Origin: Citrus sinensis | Lineage: Eukaryota > Streptophyta > Magnoliopsida > Sapindales > Rutaceae | Assembly (NCBI RefSeq): GCF_022201045.2 | Contig: NC_068563.1 | Span: 1,302,001 to 1,366,000, forward strand | Direction: 5' to 3' | DNA: 64,000 bases | Shown here: positions 24,035 through 36,892 of the stretch, in pieces | How the letters are laid out: each line of letters starts with the position of its first letter | How positions within the stretch are numbered: the stretch's first letter is position 1 | The notes under the pieces: generated by a model | The model's input: only the letters and a program-made list of their open reading frames with translations | Databases searched by the model: none | Told to the model about the DNA's origin: nothing | Program-made: the position numbers and the translations under genes

Positions 24035-25841
24035 CTATGACCGTGCATCATCAGCATCCGAGTCGCTTCCTGAAGAAGAGCCTGAATCCGAATCTGCACA
24101 AAACATTAACACAACTAAGCATTTCTCCCACACATTTCCCATCTGCACAACACTCAAAAACACTTCAAAGATCAGATTGTGAGGAGTGTTGTACCACTCG
24201 AAGACGATGAATCACTACTTGAGCTACTAGAGCTGCTAGAGCTACTACTCGCGGCATTGTTATTATGAGCATTATCCTTCTCAATCTCCACCGGTGGGAA
24301 ACTGCTCATTGGTATCTCATCACCAATGTCCACATCTTCATCCCCAGCTTCCCCCTTCTTCGCCTTCTTTGCATCTGTCGCCACTTCAATTTTCTCAGCC
24401 ATAGGCACCTCCTACACAAAAATCACTCGTATAAGAATACCACTAAATCAATAAACAAAATCATAACAATGTAACTACAAAAATCACAACAGCTAATAAT
24501 TCCGCTCACCCTATTGGCATCTGCTGAAGACACATTGTTGATGCCCATCAAAGCTTGCCTTTTAATCTTGCTAACCATCTTCTTATAGTTAGTCACAAAC
24601 CGATCAAGCTCCCAAAGAGTCTCTGTGTCAAGTGCCTCAATATCAAGCTCGATCTCATCCTCATCTTGCCTAAGATTCCCATTCCTTTTCTTCAGAATAT
24701 GAATCACTTGCTCCATCTTCTCTTGTGGCAAGCTCTGCAACCCTATCCCCAACTTGTGCTTCTCTTCCATACTCATCTCTCTCTTATTCGGATCCTTTGC
24801 CTTCGGCTTAGGCTGCTTCAGTGGCTTTACTGCCGGTGTAACCCTCACTGGCGAGGGTGTTCTCACCGGCATCTGTGGAGCCGCTGCCGCTGGTGGGGGG
24901 TTCGGCTTAGGGTTATGGTTTGACCCAGTTGCTAAAACTCGCTGCATTGGCTCAGGTTTTGGCAAAGGTTGTTGCTTTACAACCTCTTTCTCTTTCACCT
25001 CGTGAAAATTCCAGGAATGTGCCGGAAATTCATCATCAAGAACTCGCTCCTGGACATCTTCTTGCATCAATTTCTCATTAATTGGCCGAAACAATTCCTC
25101 AAATCTCGCTAGAAATTGCTCCGCTATGATATGCACTTCGTGGTCTTTCGGATTGTAAGTCATCGCATTGTTGAAAGTCAACCGAACATCAGCTGCAAAG
25201 CTCGCCGGCGAATCGTACAAATTCTTGGACAATTTTGATTTAACGGTGCCAAGATCCATCGGATTTTTGATGATATCGTAATAATCATGCAAGGCCATAC
25301 CAACAACATCAACCGGGGAATTGAAGATGTACCCAAGTTTGTGTTTCATCAACTTCGTCAAGATTTGCCCACAATTCTTCATCAACTTCCCATTATCTTG
25401 TTGATTCAGTTTCTTCAACTCGTTCGACACAAACGGCCGCTTGTTGCCGGAAATTGACGATTTTTTAGAGCCGGATCTGAACTGCGGCGATTCGATACGG
25501 TTCTTTAGCTGCCGAATCTGTTCCAGCTCCGAAATTAGACGATTCTTGAGCTCAAAAAGCTCTTTTTTTGAATACGAAGCAACGTTGAAGCTGACGTAAT
25601 TACCCACGAGAAGGTGATCGTTGTTGGGTCTTCGGTTGATGGACGACGCGTCGTCTGAGGCGGCTGATTGCGTTACTGCCGGCGACACGTCGTCAATTTG
25701 ACAGCCGTTGTTGATTTCAGGGTGAAAATTTCTTTTTTTAGGGTTAGGGTTTGGAGCTTTTCCCATGAATTTAGGACCACTGCCTTTAGTTTGCATCGGC
25801 CAGTTGCCTTCTCCGCGATTGGCTAACACCGCCGATGCCAT
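24035..25841 (-). CDS. GTE7: GTE-type bromodomain/NET transcription regulator (BET family)
   Basis: Three exons on the minus strand: 25841-24510, 24411-24195 and 24093-24035, together 535 codons. A bromodomain lies at about residues 155-253, with the acetyl-lysine-binding Asn in TYNP (N230). Before it (about 90-115) is a short leucine-rich helix. A Pro-rich linker and a NET (extraterminal) domain at about 351-427 follow. The C-terminus is a long Ser run, finished by the third exon with a Ser/Asp-rich tail ending SDSDADDARS. That tail matches my memory of GTE proteins and is the reason for adding exon 3 rather than stopping in exon 2. BET proteins read acetylated histones and recruit transcription machinery in the nucleus. 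The GTE2/GTE7 subgroup is likely; the number is from memory. Confidence 0.9.
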
Positions 25842-25899
25842 CCGCTGCCGAAATTTACCATTAATCGCCCAGATCGTGCACCAGACGCGCCACCGCCAC

Positions 25900-28800
25900 T
25901 AACGGATAATTTTTATTATTATTTTAGGGTTTGGGAATTCCCCTATTCAGAGCGAGGAACTAGAGGGGGCTAGCCTCCCTTCTTAAAGACCATCAGATCT
26001 GCCCGTTTAGATATCGGGCAACATCTCACCCGTTGGTTCCTTTTTGTTCGTTCATCTTACGGTTTGTATAGTTCTAGAAGTACCCGAGATTCTACCCGGA
26101 TGATCTGTCATGGACGGTGGGGATTCTGTGGTTCACTTACGTGTCTGCACGCGAGTCCGTTGGATTGGAGAGATGTGTTTCTCTGATTCGGGGATCTTCA
26201 TTTGGGGTGAATTTGGGTTGCATGTGCCGTGAATTTAGGGTTTTTCACGTACGTGGGGCCCACATGAGATGACGTGGATGCAAACGGCCAAGTGGGTGGA
26301 CCGGCGTGAGCTAGAAGCTACGCGCATGTGGAGGTTGATGGTGAGATCGCCCTGCGGAAATACCTTGTCAATGCTAGGGGCATTTTAGTACATGGCTAAA
26401 AAACTTCAAAATCACGCACTTGCCCTCAGAGGAATACTTTTCTCTCACCCAATAAAACCTTGACACGTTTGATGTAATACTTTTCTCTCACCATGTGTCA
26501 AATTTTGATTGGATGAATCCACAAACGTTGTTGCTACTTGCTAAGAGTTTTTTCTCCAATTAATTGTTGAAAATTATTTTGAAAAAGATATGAACTTATC
26601 AATTAATTAATTTCACTATAGTTATTAATTAGGACAATTAAAATGTTGGTTTGAAGAGATTCATTGGATTTTAGTGGGTAATATATATATATATATATAA
26701 GAGAAGCATTATCCAATCAAAAATTGAGTTGGTTGAACATAATTGATGTCTCTTTCTTTTGTCCTTTTCTTTTTCACCAATAACCTGTTAAAATCTTATC
26801 CCTTTTTTTTTAATATATATATTTTTTTTCTTTAATGGGAGATCATCAATAAATGCAATTGCAAATTATTCCAAAATAAAATGCTCAATTATCTGGTACT
26901 CGCGCCAAATTTCCTAATAAATATTCAATTTCTGTGTCCTAAATTTATCAAAATGGGTCCAATAATGGTAGTATTAGTTTTTAATCATTAGTGAGGGTAT
27001 GAGGGATATAGAAACCCATTATTTTTGCTCCATAGTATCTCACTTAATATATAACATCAATATTATCACAATCAATTATAGCAAATTAGTTAAAAATTTT
27101 GAATATCCAACACACCGGAACTATATCTGAATACGTCTAATATCTTGAATAACTCAATTATCTGCCCTCGAAGACAACGTGTATATTCTTAATTTTTTCA
27201 ATAAAAAAATAAAAATAAAATAAAATTATTCTCATTTTTTTTATCTATTATTGTTTTGGATCCAACATTCTTGGCAATTCAGTAAAGCAGGCACTGGACT
27301 AAACCTAAGCCTACGCAAATAGTAAGCAAATGAGAATGGAAGAATTATGAAGGTCTTGGTCCACAACCACCACCACCACCACCACCGCCACCACCACCAC
27401 CACTGATATGATAATGTGAAAGTTAGAAAAAGGTGAAAATACATACATACATACACATAAAATATTATATTCAACTTTTTTTTTCTTTTTTTTATCAGGA
27501 TTCAGGACTCAAAGTAGTTCAACTTGCATGGGAAGGAAAAAGGGGATCATAGTATTTGTCGATAAAATGTGACAAAATTAGAATTGAGTCATATCAATTG
27601 TCATTTCTGGCAACTTTGTAATCAAATAACAACGTGAATTGAGAGGCACTACGATGGTAATGGGATATTTTTGAGGTTTTAGCCAATCTGCAATGTGGTT
27701 TTTGATATTACATATATGTTGCAATCTCTAATGTCTTTTTTTTTTTTTTTTTTTTTTTTTCTGCTACCATCAATGTAATTGTTCAATGAGTTATGCTATA
27801 AACATAACTTTTGTCCATGCAACTAGAGGCAGTCTTGTGACTGCTTCTAGATTCGAAAAATAAAAATTTCAGGAGAGATAAAGAATCCTATGTGAAATTT
27901 ATATTTCTCTAAAGGTTTAACAGTTTGGCTTCTTAATTTTTTTATTACTCTTTTGAGTTTTGACCTTCTCAAAATTGGAGTTCCTTCGGTCTAAGTTCTG
28001 ACCTCACATCACCGAAACAAAATCTTGGTTCCCCCACGGTATCTATATTTCTACTAATTGTGTCCGCTGCAAAATGCAAATTGATCATGTCAAATATGTG
28101 ATTTCCTATTATTAGTCCCAAAATACTTCTCAAAGTGCAAAATATTCTCACATCCCATAATACAAACATGAGGGTTGGGTCTATTTTGGTAATGTTATAA
28201 TTTAAAAATAATAATAATTATTGTTAGCCATGCTGTGGAAACAATTAGTTGTAAAGAGAATCAATTACTTTGTTAAAATTTATTTTTTAAAAGTACGGTG
28301 AGTTTTTAAGGCAGTCCAATGTATTCGAGAAATTTAACTATTAAACCGCTATAAGAATGTAAATTAGATATAATATTGAATCAAATTTATTTAAATTTTT
28401 ATAAACATGTATGTAAAATATTTTTATTGTGTGTATAAAATAATTGATAACTAAAATAAGTATTTTATATTTTTTAATTTCAATTTTATTTTTTAATCTC
28501 AATATAATTGGTACTAATGATAATCTCTTTGCAATTAGTGATTTTATTTTCTAACTAATAAAGATAATTTTGAATTTTTATAATATATATACGTATAAAG
28601 ATATATATGAAATTGTACCAAGTATAAAACTAATTTTCAAAATTAGACTTTGAAAAGTATTCATTTCTTACTTTTCAAAATTTGCCGTAAGATTGAGAAT
28701 CTGCCGATTAACCACTGATTCAGTGAGATCATGTGACTTCTTCTTTCGACCCTAATTCCGGTGATTTTGCGAAAAAGCGATTTCTAAAAAAATTTAAGAC

Positions 28801-30620
28801 AATCCAAAATCAGCTTTTAGTTTTTCAAAATCGTCACTTTTAAATCTCCTAAAAACAATCTCAAACGGGCCCTTGATCACAAATCTACAAGACAGTGTAA
28901 GATTGTTTAAATAAATATTATTTAACCACGACGAGTTAATTTTTAGTTATATTCTGTAATTATTTTTTAATTACAGAATTATATTTTGTAAACAAAATTA
29001 AAGGCAATGATTCACGAATCTCTTAAAAAGTTTTCTCTAAGTGCATTTGTTATAACATGCAATCCAACAAAACATGTACAAGTGAGCAATATAAGAGGTG
29101 GGTCAAATAGGCTAGTGTATCATTTTTAACACTATTTTAGTTGAACTGCAAATTACAATAAATATAATTGAAAGAGACCAACCCTCTTTAAAGCGAAAAT
29201 TTTACAGAAATTAACCACAAAACTTTTAAGGATTTGCTTTGTCATCACTCGTTCATATTGTACAATCTTAAAAAAGTGGGGATCGCTTGATGAGACGAGC
29301 CATGCAATTAGATTATTATTATTATTATAACTTGTTCCCAAACTTGTTCAAGCTGACAATAATAATTGTGGGTTTAGTCGCCGTCACGGGTGAAAAATTT
29401 GCCGCTCAAAACAGTCGGCACAATTTTGGCTTCTTTCTCTTTTTGATGAAAATGTACGTTGACGTTCGCAGTTTCCTAAAAGAAGATCTTTTTTGTAGAA
29501 AAGAAAAAAAAAAAATTGCCATCTTCAAGTGATTCGATTCATACTACAATTTAACTATTATTTAAATAAAACATTTGGTACTAATCTTATCTAAATAAAT
29601 ACTATGAGACTTGAATCTCAGAGAAACGAGAGACGCTTATCACTTGATGAATGATTGGGCTCATGCAATTTTCAAAAGTTCAGCAAAACTATCATTTTAA
29701 CAATTATTTACTGTAAATTACAGTTTTTGTAAAAAAAAAAAATTATAATTATAAATTGAGTTTGTTATTACACGTCAGATCACGAGTCAACGTTAATATT
29801 AATTATAAAAAAAATTTACAATTACAATTAACAATTATAAACTCAATAAGTTAAATTTTTTTAAAAAATTTATAGTTTTTTTTTTCCTTTTGATAAAGAC
29901 CTACAATTTTGAGTCTGTTAATGTTAGCCGGATAATCTTGCTTAGTTAATTGTTGGAATTAATCTTCAAATTTATAAATAAATTATTTTCAATAAAATAG
30001 TTAAAAAATATTAAAATAAATAAAAAAAAGAGAAAAAAAAATATTTTGAAAGCCACCAACTACAATTCAATACATTTGTGTTGAATATCCCTCGTTCTCA
30101 ATGAATCCTAAATTTAGAACTTCATTATAAGTTAAGTTCTACAACATAAACGAAATTTTCTGAAAGCTACCAACTAAAACTTAGAAAACTTCAAATTTTT
30201 TTCCACGGAGAGTGAAGATGAAATGAAAAAGCGTTATATTAATAATTATATTATATTCCTTCTCAAGCTACTACTATTACACTATTATTTTATTTTGAAC
30301 GGGGAGAGGGAAGTTCTCATTAATAGAGGATTCAATGAAGAAGTTTCGAGCCAATTGTGCAGCGACATAATACAAACTCATTATAATATTACAAGTTGGA
30401 CAAAACAAAACAAAACAAAACAAACGAAATATAATTAATTAATGCCTAATTATGTATATATACACGTCTGATCTCAACAGATTAAACAAGTAATCAAAAG
30501 TATGAATTGGGCCATAACATAAAATTATTGAGCAACTTTGATTATACATTACAAAACAAAAACTATGCCAAACAGTCAGTTGATTATTATTAATTAACGA
30601 ACAAAAAAATTGTGGTATTA
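25900..30620. other. Spacer between the GTE gene and the CYSTM pair
   Basis: The first 400 bp probably hold the GTE promoter. Beyond it I see no gene. The stretch holds a 17-bp direct repeat (26433-26449 and 26477-26493) interleaved with an imperfect inverted repeat (26449-26467 and 26493-26512), a (TA)n run near 26682, a (CAC)n run at about 27362-27403 and a poly-T run near 27737-27759. The rest is very AT-rich. Short open frames at 27241, 27969, 29153 and 30223 are not supported. Confidence 0.55.
27362..27403. repeat. (CAC)n microsatellite
   Basis: Runs of CAC/CCA with one CCG interruption. They generate a Trp-rich artefact frame on the minus strand. Confidence 0.85.
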
Positions 30621-30628
30621 AATATTAA

Positions 30629-30940
30629 TTAGCCCACAAAAAAGAAAAAAAGGGGGTCGCGGCAGCACTCATCAATGAGACAGCAGCAACACAAAGCAGC
30701 AAGGCTGCAAACAGACTGTTTAACACGATTCACAGTTCTTAATTGCAAACGTCCGCATGTTTTAAGAGGCGAATTCAAACAAATCTAATAACGTGTACAA
30801 AACGACAAACAACAATATATAGATTAAATTTTGTATTTTACAATATTCAAACGACCGAGTATTTTTTTTGTTAATTTTAATTTTGATAGTTAGTACGTAC
30901 CTTGAGGATGGTATGGATACGCATACTTGGGTTCATACAT
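30629..30940 (-). pseudogene. Broken tandem copy of the CYSTM gene
   Basis: An exon-1 equivalent (30940-30901, 40 bp) reads MYEPKYAYPYHPQ and ends in the same phase as exon 1 of the intact neighbour. An exon-3 equivalent (30704-30629) reads LAALCCCCLIDECC followed by a Phe-rich end and TAA. The middle Pro-rich exon of the intact gene has no counterpart in the 196 bp between them. Joining the two visible exons directly would break the frame (1 + 1 bases). Exon 1 is otherwise close to the intact copy, so loss of the middle exon after tandem duplication is the simplest reading. An unrecognised exon or a read-through product cannot be excluded. Confidence 0.7.
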
Positions 30941-31012
30941 AATTAATTTGATGAAGAGGAGGAGGCCGGCACCCAGCAAGAATCGATGGTGAGCGAGCTG
31001 TTGATTAAAATT

Positions 31013-31013
<1 letters not shown>

Positions 31014-31060
<47 letters not shown>
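31014..31060. repeat. (CA)n microsatellite
   Basis: About 23 CA units, followed by tatacacagatatatac. The open frames here on both strands (30890-31240) are artefacts of the repeat apart from the CYSTM exon-1 copy. Confidence 0.9.
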
Positions 31061-31066
<6 letters not shown>

Positions 31067-31718
31067 GATATATACGTACACGTGTCCAAAAGCATGTTAA
31101 CGTGTTCCCTCTTAATAGTTAATACCACGGCGGCAACTGTTTCGTTACGATTCAAGCGGTTGGGTTGGAATAAAAGTGCATTTTCAAATACTGGCTTCCG
31201 CATTTTATTAACGTGTCTGTCAGATGGATCGTCGTATTAGTGTAAAAAAACGTTTACAATATTATAAATTGCTTCACAATATCGTAAAATCCTTTTATGA
31301 CGCTTTGAAATTTGTGAAAATAGTTCTCACACTCTAATAAAATTAAAAATCCTTACTTGATAAAAATAATTCTCAATCACGAATCTCTGATTCTATTAAA
31401 ATTGGGCATAAATATATAAATATAATTTATTTTAATCTATAATATATTAATATTTATGCATAAAAATATGTGATTTTTTTTTTTATGTATGGGAATGTTG
31501 CCATATAAGACTTGCATAAAAAATTAAAAAGAAGAAGAGGAAGAAGAAGAAAAGAATAATTTTATTGGAGAAATTAACGAACTCATACATATGGTACATA
31601 ATCAGATAATCTGGATGAACTCTTTACTTAATCGGTGTAAATTAATAAGATAAACAAAAGTAAAATTTGTTTTTCTTTATCTTGACCTAACGTTTCGATC
31701 ATAATAAATGTGACATGA

Positions 31719-32233
31719 TCAGTCCACGACGACGACAAAGGGATCACAGCAACACTCATCCAAGAGACAACAGCAACACAAAGCTGCAAGGCTGCAAAAA
31801 TATCAAGCACAAATTTTAACAACAAATATTAAAAAAAAAAAAAAACAAATAAATTATTGCTATGAATTTATATATATATATACACGTACACACACGCATA
31901 CAGTAAGTTAAAAAGGAGAAAAAAAAAACTTAAAAAATTAAAGATTGAGAATGGGAATCAGCAATTACCATCCTTCAAGAAAAGTTGGTTCTTGTTTTGG
32001 TGGTGGAGCCGGTGCATAATACTGCGGTGGCGCCATCACCGGCGGCTGCGGCGGCGGCCCTTGATAACTGCCTGAACCACCATATCACAAATCATTGGAC
32101 CCAACGTTTAATATTTGCCCAAAATAATCCTAAAAGTACTTCCAAAAAATTATAAAGAAATTAATAAGAAATTATTTTCACTAATATAGTTACCTGGAGC
32201 AGGATACGGGTACGCATATTTGGGTTCGCTCAT
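31719..32233 (-). CDS. Small cysteine-rich transmembrane (CYSTM) protein
   Basis: Three exons on the minus strand: 32233-32194, 32071-31969 and 31791-31719, giving 71 residues. The N-terminus is MSEPKYAYPYPAPG. A Pro/Gln/Tyr-rich middle (SYQGPPPQPPVMAPPQYY) follows. The C-terminal module EGCLAALCCCCLLDECCCDP is the defining CYSTM motif, followed by four Val and a final Asp. CYSTM proteins are tail-anchored, membrane-associated peptides linked in plants to stress tolerance and pathogen responses. The gene is too short and too split to appear as a single open frame. Intron phases (1 and 2) fit only with these exons. A broken tandem copy lies 0.8 kb downstream on the same strand. Confidence 0.88.
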
Positions 32234-32322
32234 TCTTTTGCCAAACAGAGAATTGACAAAATTCACTGATTGATCACAGAATAATAAAACTCCTGGTCCT
32301 GGATTTTGTGTTCCAAGGCATT

Positions 32323-32373
32323 TCTATTATATATATATATATAGAGAGAGAGAGAGTGTGTGTGTGTGTGTGT
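32323..32373. repeat. Compound microsatellite (TA)n(GA)n(GT)n
   Basis: Successive dinucleotide runs about 90-140 bp upstream of the CYSTM start codon, so probably in its promoter or 5' leader. Confidence 0.85.
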
Positions 32374-33912
32374 GAATATGAAGTCAGATCAAAGAGAAGA
32401 ACATTATTGTAGCTTGTGGAGGCATAAAGAAACTTCCATTCAAAAAAATATTTTTGTAAGCTGATTAATATTATTGTAAATATCAGTGTAATATATCTGC
32501 TATAATAGCAGTTGTAACTATTTGTGTAATGCAGTAATATGATGATTAATCAGTATTAAAAAAAAAAACATAAGACTTTCCTTTTTCCTTTTTTCTTTTT
32601 TCTTTACCATTAATGGTTAATAACGAGACATTTAATATTACTTATCAAATAATTTGATATGATAATTCGATTCTAGAAAGAGATACCGAACGCGGCTGAA
32701 AGCAAGTCGTTACTGTTAATTTTGTTTTTGGTTTGGTTTCTAGATTCCATGTTTCTTTGTAAAGTTATAAGATTTCTCTTTTCACATTTGGTCTTTTGTT
32801 AAATTAATATTCCTTGCACACAATGTAAGACTTCGGTTTTTTAGCTTCCTTGGAGGCCTGCATTGACTTTTAACGGTCTAGAAAAAAAATTAGATTAAAC
32901 CGGCAAGACCTGCTCTCTATCTGAATCAAACTGTATTTATTTATTTATTTATTTTTTGGTTATAAATGCTTATCTTTATTTCTTTTCTTTTTTTTTTCTA
33001 GATTTAGTAGTGTTGCTAATCTTTATTTTACTAATTTTTTTAATAATATTCTGTGACTCGTGTTTTTATAAGCACAAAAATTATATCAGCACTGAAGTCA
33101 AATCCTTCGCAACAGTACAAACACTGTCTTAGTTTCTAATAAGTGTTTCATTTTCTCTTGTCCAAAAGTGGGAGCATCGGCACCAACAGCCTACTAATTA
33201 AATAGAATTATGCATGCAAGCGATTGAGACCGTCACTAATAAATGTTCTTCCTCAAAGTGGAAGCAATCCCATCCAATTACTTTACATCAGTTCTCATTT
33301 GGTTTATTAATGATTCTGTTGCGTGACGTGATCCGGGTCATCTGGACATAAGCTCAATTAATTTATTAATGCAGTTTTCATGTGCATTATACATCTTCTT
33401 ATTGAGTTCTTTGTACAATTTAATACTATTCTTAGATATGAAGTGAGTATATTTATCAGAATAAAATATTAGGAGTTATCGTAACAATTAAGGTATTGTT
33501 TGAGAGATTGAGGTTGAGCAATTTTAACTTTGAAAGGTATAACACTAAAGTGATTGATAAATAATAACTGTTGTAATTTAAAAGATAAGTCGATTTGATT
33601 TTATACTCGTATAATAAAAAAAAATTATTATATTTCTACTAATTTTGAAAAATCTTTTAAGGTACAATGTCTCAATACCAAACATGGATGCATGCTTACG
33701 TAGGCTCATAATTCAATGGACGCATACTTACGTAGGCTCATAATTCAGCCCACTATCATATTGGGCCGTAGTTTCCCAACTGGGCTAATAATATTTTGCA
33801 TTCTGCTTGAGCCTTTGGCCCAGTTAATGGGCATTTTGGGTGCCACGGATGCGGAACAATTTGAGTTTTACTGCCGAGTGCCCATTCCTTTCTTTTTCTT
33901 TTACTTTTCTTT

Positions 33913-33916
<4 letters not shown>

Positions 33917-33968
<52 letters not shown>
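33917..33968. repeat. (CT)n(AT)n microsatellite
   Basis: About 22 CT units followed by tatatatat. It encodes artefact Ser-Leu or Arg-Glu repeats in open frames on the two strands. Confidence 0.9.
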
Positions 33969-33970
<2 letters not shown>

Positions 33971-33972
33971 CA

Positions 33973-34242
33973 AAGATCAAGTGGTTTTCAAATAGTATTT
34001 TTTTTTCTTTTTTGGGCCACCGAACTCGAGTTATGGGAAAAATAAAAATTAAAAAAATTAATTTGAATCTTGTCTACCTACCCTTTTTCTCTTCTATAAG
34101 ATCAAAATTGGCACTCTATTTGCTCCCTATAGAAAGATCAAGTAGTTTTCAAATAGTATTTTTTCTTTTTTGGGCCACGAATTCGAGTTATGGGAAAAAT
34201 AGAAATTAGAAAAATTAATTTGAATCTTGTCTACCTACCTTT
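33973..34242. repeat. ~111-bp direct duplication
   Basis: 33973-34083 and 34132-34242 share agatcaagtggttttcaaat (one change), tcttttttgggccac, cgagttatgggaaaaata and aatttgaatcttgtctac. They differ by a few substitutions and small indels. Period is about 159 bp. Confidence 0.8.
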
Positions 34243-36816
34243 TGAAAATATATACACACACACAAATAGATGATAAATCATATTTACTATTGTTCTTATA
34301 ATAAATAAATTTTTATTGACAGATATTTCTCCTTGTGTCGGAGAAAATCTTTTGATTGTGCTAATCATTTCATTCATTAAACCTCGTTCCGACGAATTTT
34401 TAATTATACCCTTTTAGATTTGACATGATTAATTCATTTAACTCTCCTTGGTTATTACTTATTACTTCTATTGCACGCGAATGGGGCTATGCTTGTCAAT
34501 TTTGGGTTTATACAGTAAAAAATAAAATAAAAAATTATATTAAGTGTTTAATGCCATGTTGTTGTTTAAGGCATATAATGATTGCTTTGCAATTTTAATC
34601 AACTTTTGTGAACGCATAATAAATGATTGCGCGTAATTTTATTATAAACTTGAAAAAGAAGTTTTCAACTTTAGGGGTAAAAAAAAAAAAAAAAAAGAAA
34701 TAGAAGAAAATGACTGTTATTTGATCCATGACAAAGATCTTGTGATAATAATAGTGTCATTTTGAAAGCTTTAAAATGTCATCTCTCGAATTTTCCTTTA
34801 TTAATTAATTTTGGAAGAAAAAAACAAACTTGCTCTTCTAATCATATTGAAGAGAACTCAATTGCGTATTGAACTTAAAATCAAACCAAATCCAATTTTG
34901 TCGAACCCAAATCCAGTCCTGGGGCCTGCAATTAATTATTTGGATGTGACGCATGTGAAAGATGGAAAACTCAAATTAAATCATTGAGATAAATAGATGG
35001 ACATATACATTATACACATAAAATGAACCAATAAATGGAAATGTAAATGTAAACAAAGCACATTTGCTAGCAATGATGAAGGCCAAACTAGTGAATTTGA
35101 GATTATACTTTCTTTTTTTTTTTAAATGAGAATGAATTTGAGATTATACTTGATTCATGAATATATACGTTGAGATAAATTTTGTGACTATTAACATTAT
35201 TTATTCATAGTAGAAGTTTTGTTTTTTTGGGCCCCTTTCTCCACATATAAAGAAACTTATATATATATAAAATAAAAATGATATCATAGTTAGTTGTATC
35301 AGTCATTTTACTATGAATAACTTCACATATAGTCATATATGATGGTTGTTATGTTGCATAATTGTGTAACGTTCACTAACCCAAAAGTCGTTACTAGTAA
35401 CACAAAAGTATAACCAATAAAAACTAATTGTGTGTTAATGATAGTATTATTAATTCAATTGCTCACGTCATGATGTGTTATTAGTAGTACTTGTTGGGTT
35501 GATGTATGTTACATAATTATTTAACTTAACAAGGTCTGTCATATATTTATAACGGCTCATAAATAAAATAAAAATTACTGATTAACATATTTGTATTATT
35601 TATATCGTGTCATTCATCATGACGTGAGCAATCTCGATCACTAAATTATTAGGAAAAATGATATTCCCTCGAGTAGAACCCCAAAACTGAACCATTTTTC
35701 AAGTTCTAGCTTTGTTGAGTTAAAAAAGAAAAGTGGAATTTTGGGTTTGAGTAGGAAGAATATCGTTTGTCAATTGTTACTATTTGTGTGGATATGTGAT
35801 TTTAATAACCCAAAATATGGAGACATACAAGAGTAGATAAGTCTATGATTATATAAAGTTTGCAAAACGAAAAGACTAATAAGTCTATGATTTAAAAATA
35901 TCAAATTCTCTTGTCATAAATAAATAAATCCCAGATATTTAAATTGCGCAATTGACCATCAAGGTTTCATTAATCAATACATGCAATAAAGTCAAAGACC
36001 AAAACAATTTTCCCATCCAAGCAGGCGCAATGTCGCCCTCAAACCATGACATCAACCAATGATATTTTCCTGTAGTCAGTAAACTTTCCGGGAAAAATCG
36101 TGATGAAGGAAACCACCCACAATGAATCAATGACAAATTGCTATTTGTAATTAACGACGTGCCTAAATAGCATTGCTCTTAATATTTGAGTTCAAATGCA
36201 TTATATTAAATGCAAAGGACAATAAAACTTCTATATATTAAATGTGAAAAAGAAGGCCATTATCTTTTATATACATATTTATTTGATATATATTATTTTA
36301 TTTACTGAACTGTACCCATCTCTTTGAATTCAAGTATCAACTAAGTGGTGGTGGGGTTCACCATTTGATATTGTTGTTTGTTTTGATCAATGAGAAAAAG
36401 GCACACCTGTTTCTTTTGCTTTCATTTCCAGGCTTTGAATGTAATTGGGTGAGTGCAACAGCTAACTAACCCTTCACACTCGTCAACATGAAACAATATC
36501 AATGGAGAAAATATATTATCTTCTGATAAAAATATCGGGGCTTGATTGCGAATATATTTGTTTTTATTCTGCGGGCATTTTGAAAGGGACGCTGCCCCCT
36601 TCATTATTTTTTTATTTTATTACATGATATTATTGTTCAGACTACAACTCATATTATATGCGAATATAACTGATATTTACAAATCAGATTATGACTGAAA
36701 CTAACTTACATCAATACTAATAAAACTCTGTCTAAATTTTAACCCTCTCAAATATTCAAGAAATGTCTACTCCTTATTTTTGACTGCCTTCACTCAAATT
36801 TAATTAAAAAAAAAAT

Positions 36817-36892
36817 ATTCCCACATTACATTGTGGGGATTCGAACTGCTGCCCTCCAACTCTAGCCCTGACCACTCAGCCCCTTTCGTTAT
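36817..36892 (-). repeat. tRNA-like sequence, probably a SINE head
   Basis: Read on the minus strand, a box-A-like block ggggctgagtggtcagggc is followed by a box-B-like block agttcgaatccc. Spacing and order are those of an internal RNA polymerase III promoter. The sequence then runs to a T-rich stretch. A full tRNA cloverleaf cannot be folded from it with confidence, so a tRNA-derived SINE fragment or degenerate tRNA-Ser-like copy is more likely than a working tRNA. Confidence 0.45.

Noticed and set aside
30890-31240. Frames with Cys-Val, Thr-His or similar dipeptide runs
   Set aside because: Translations of the (CA)n microsatellite.
33716-34045. 109-codon frame with a Ser-Leu run
   Set aside because: Half of it is the (CT)n microsatellite and the rest shows no domain.
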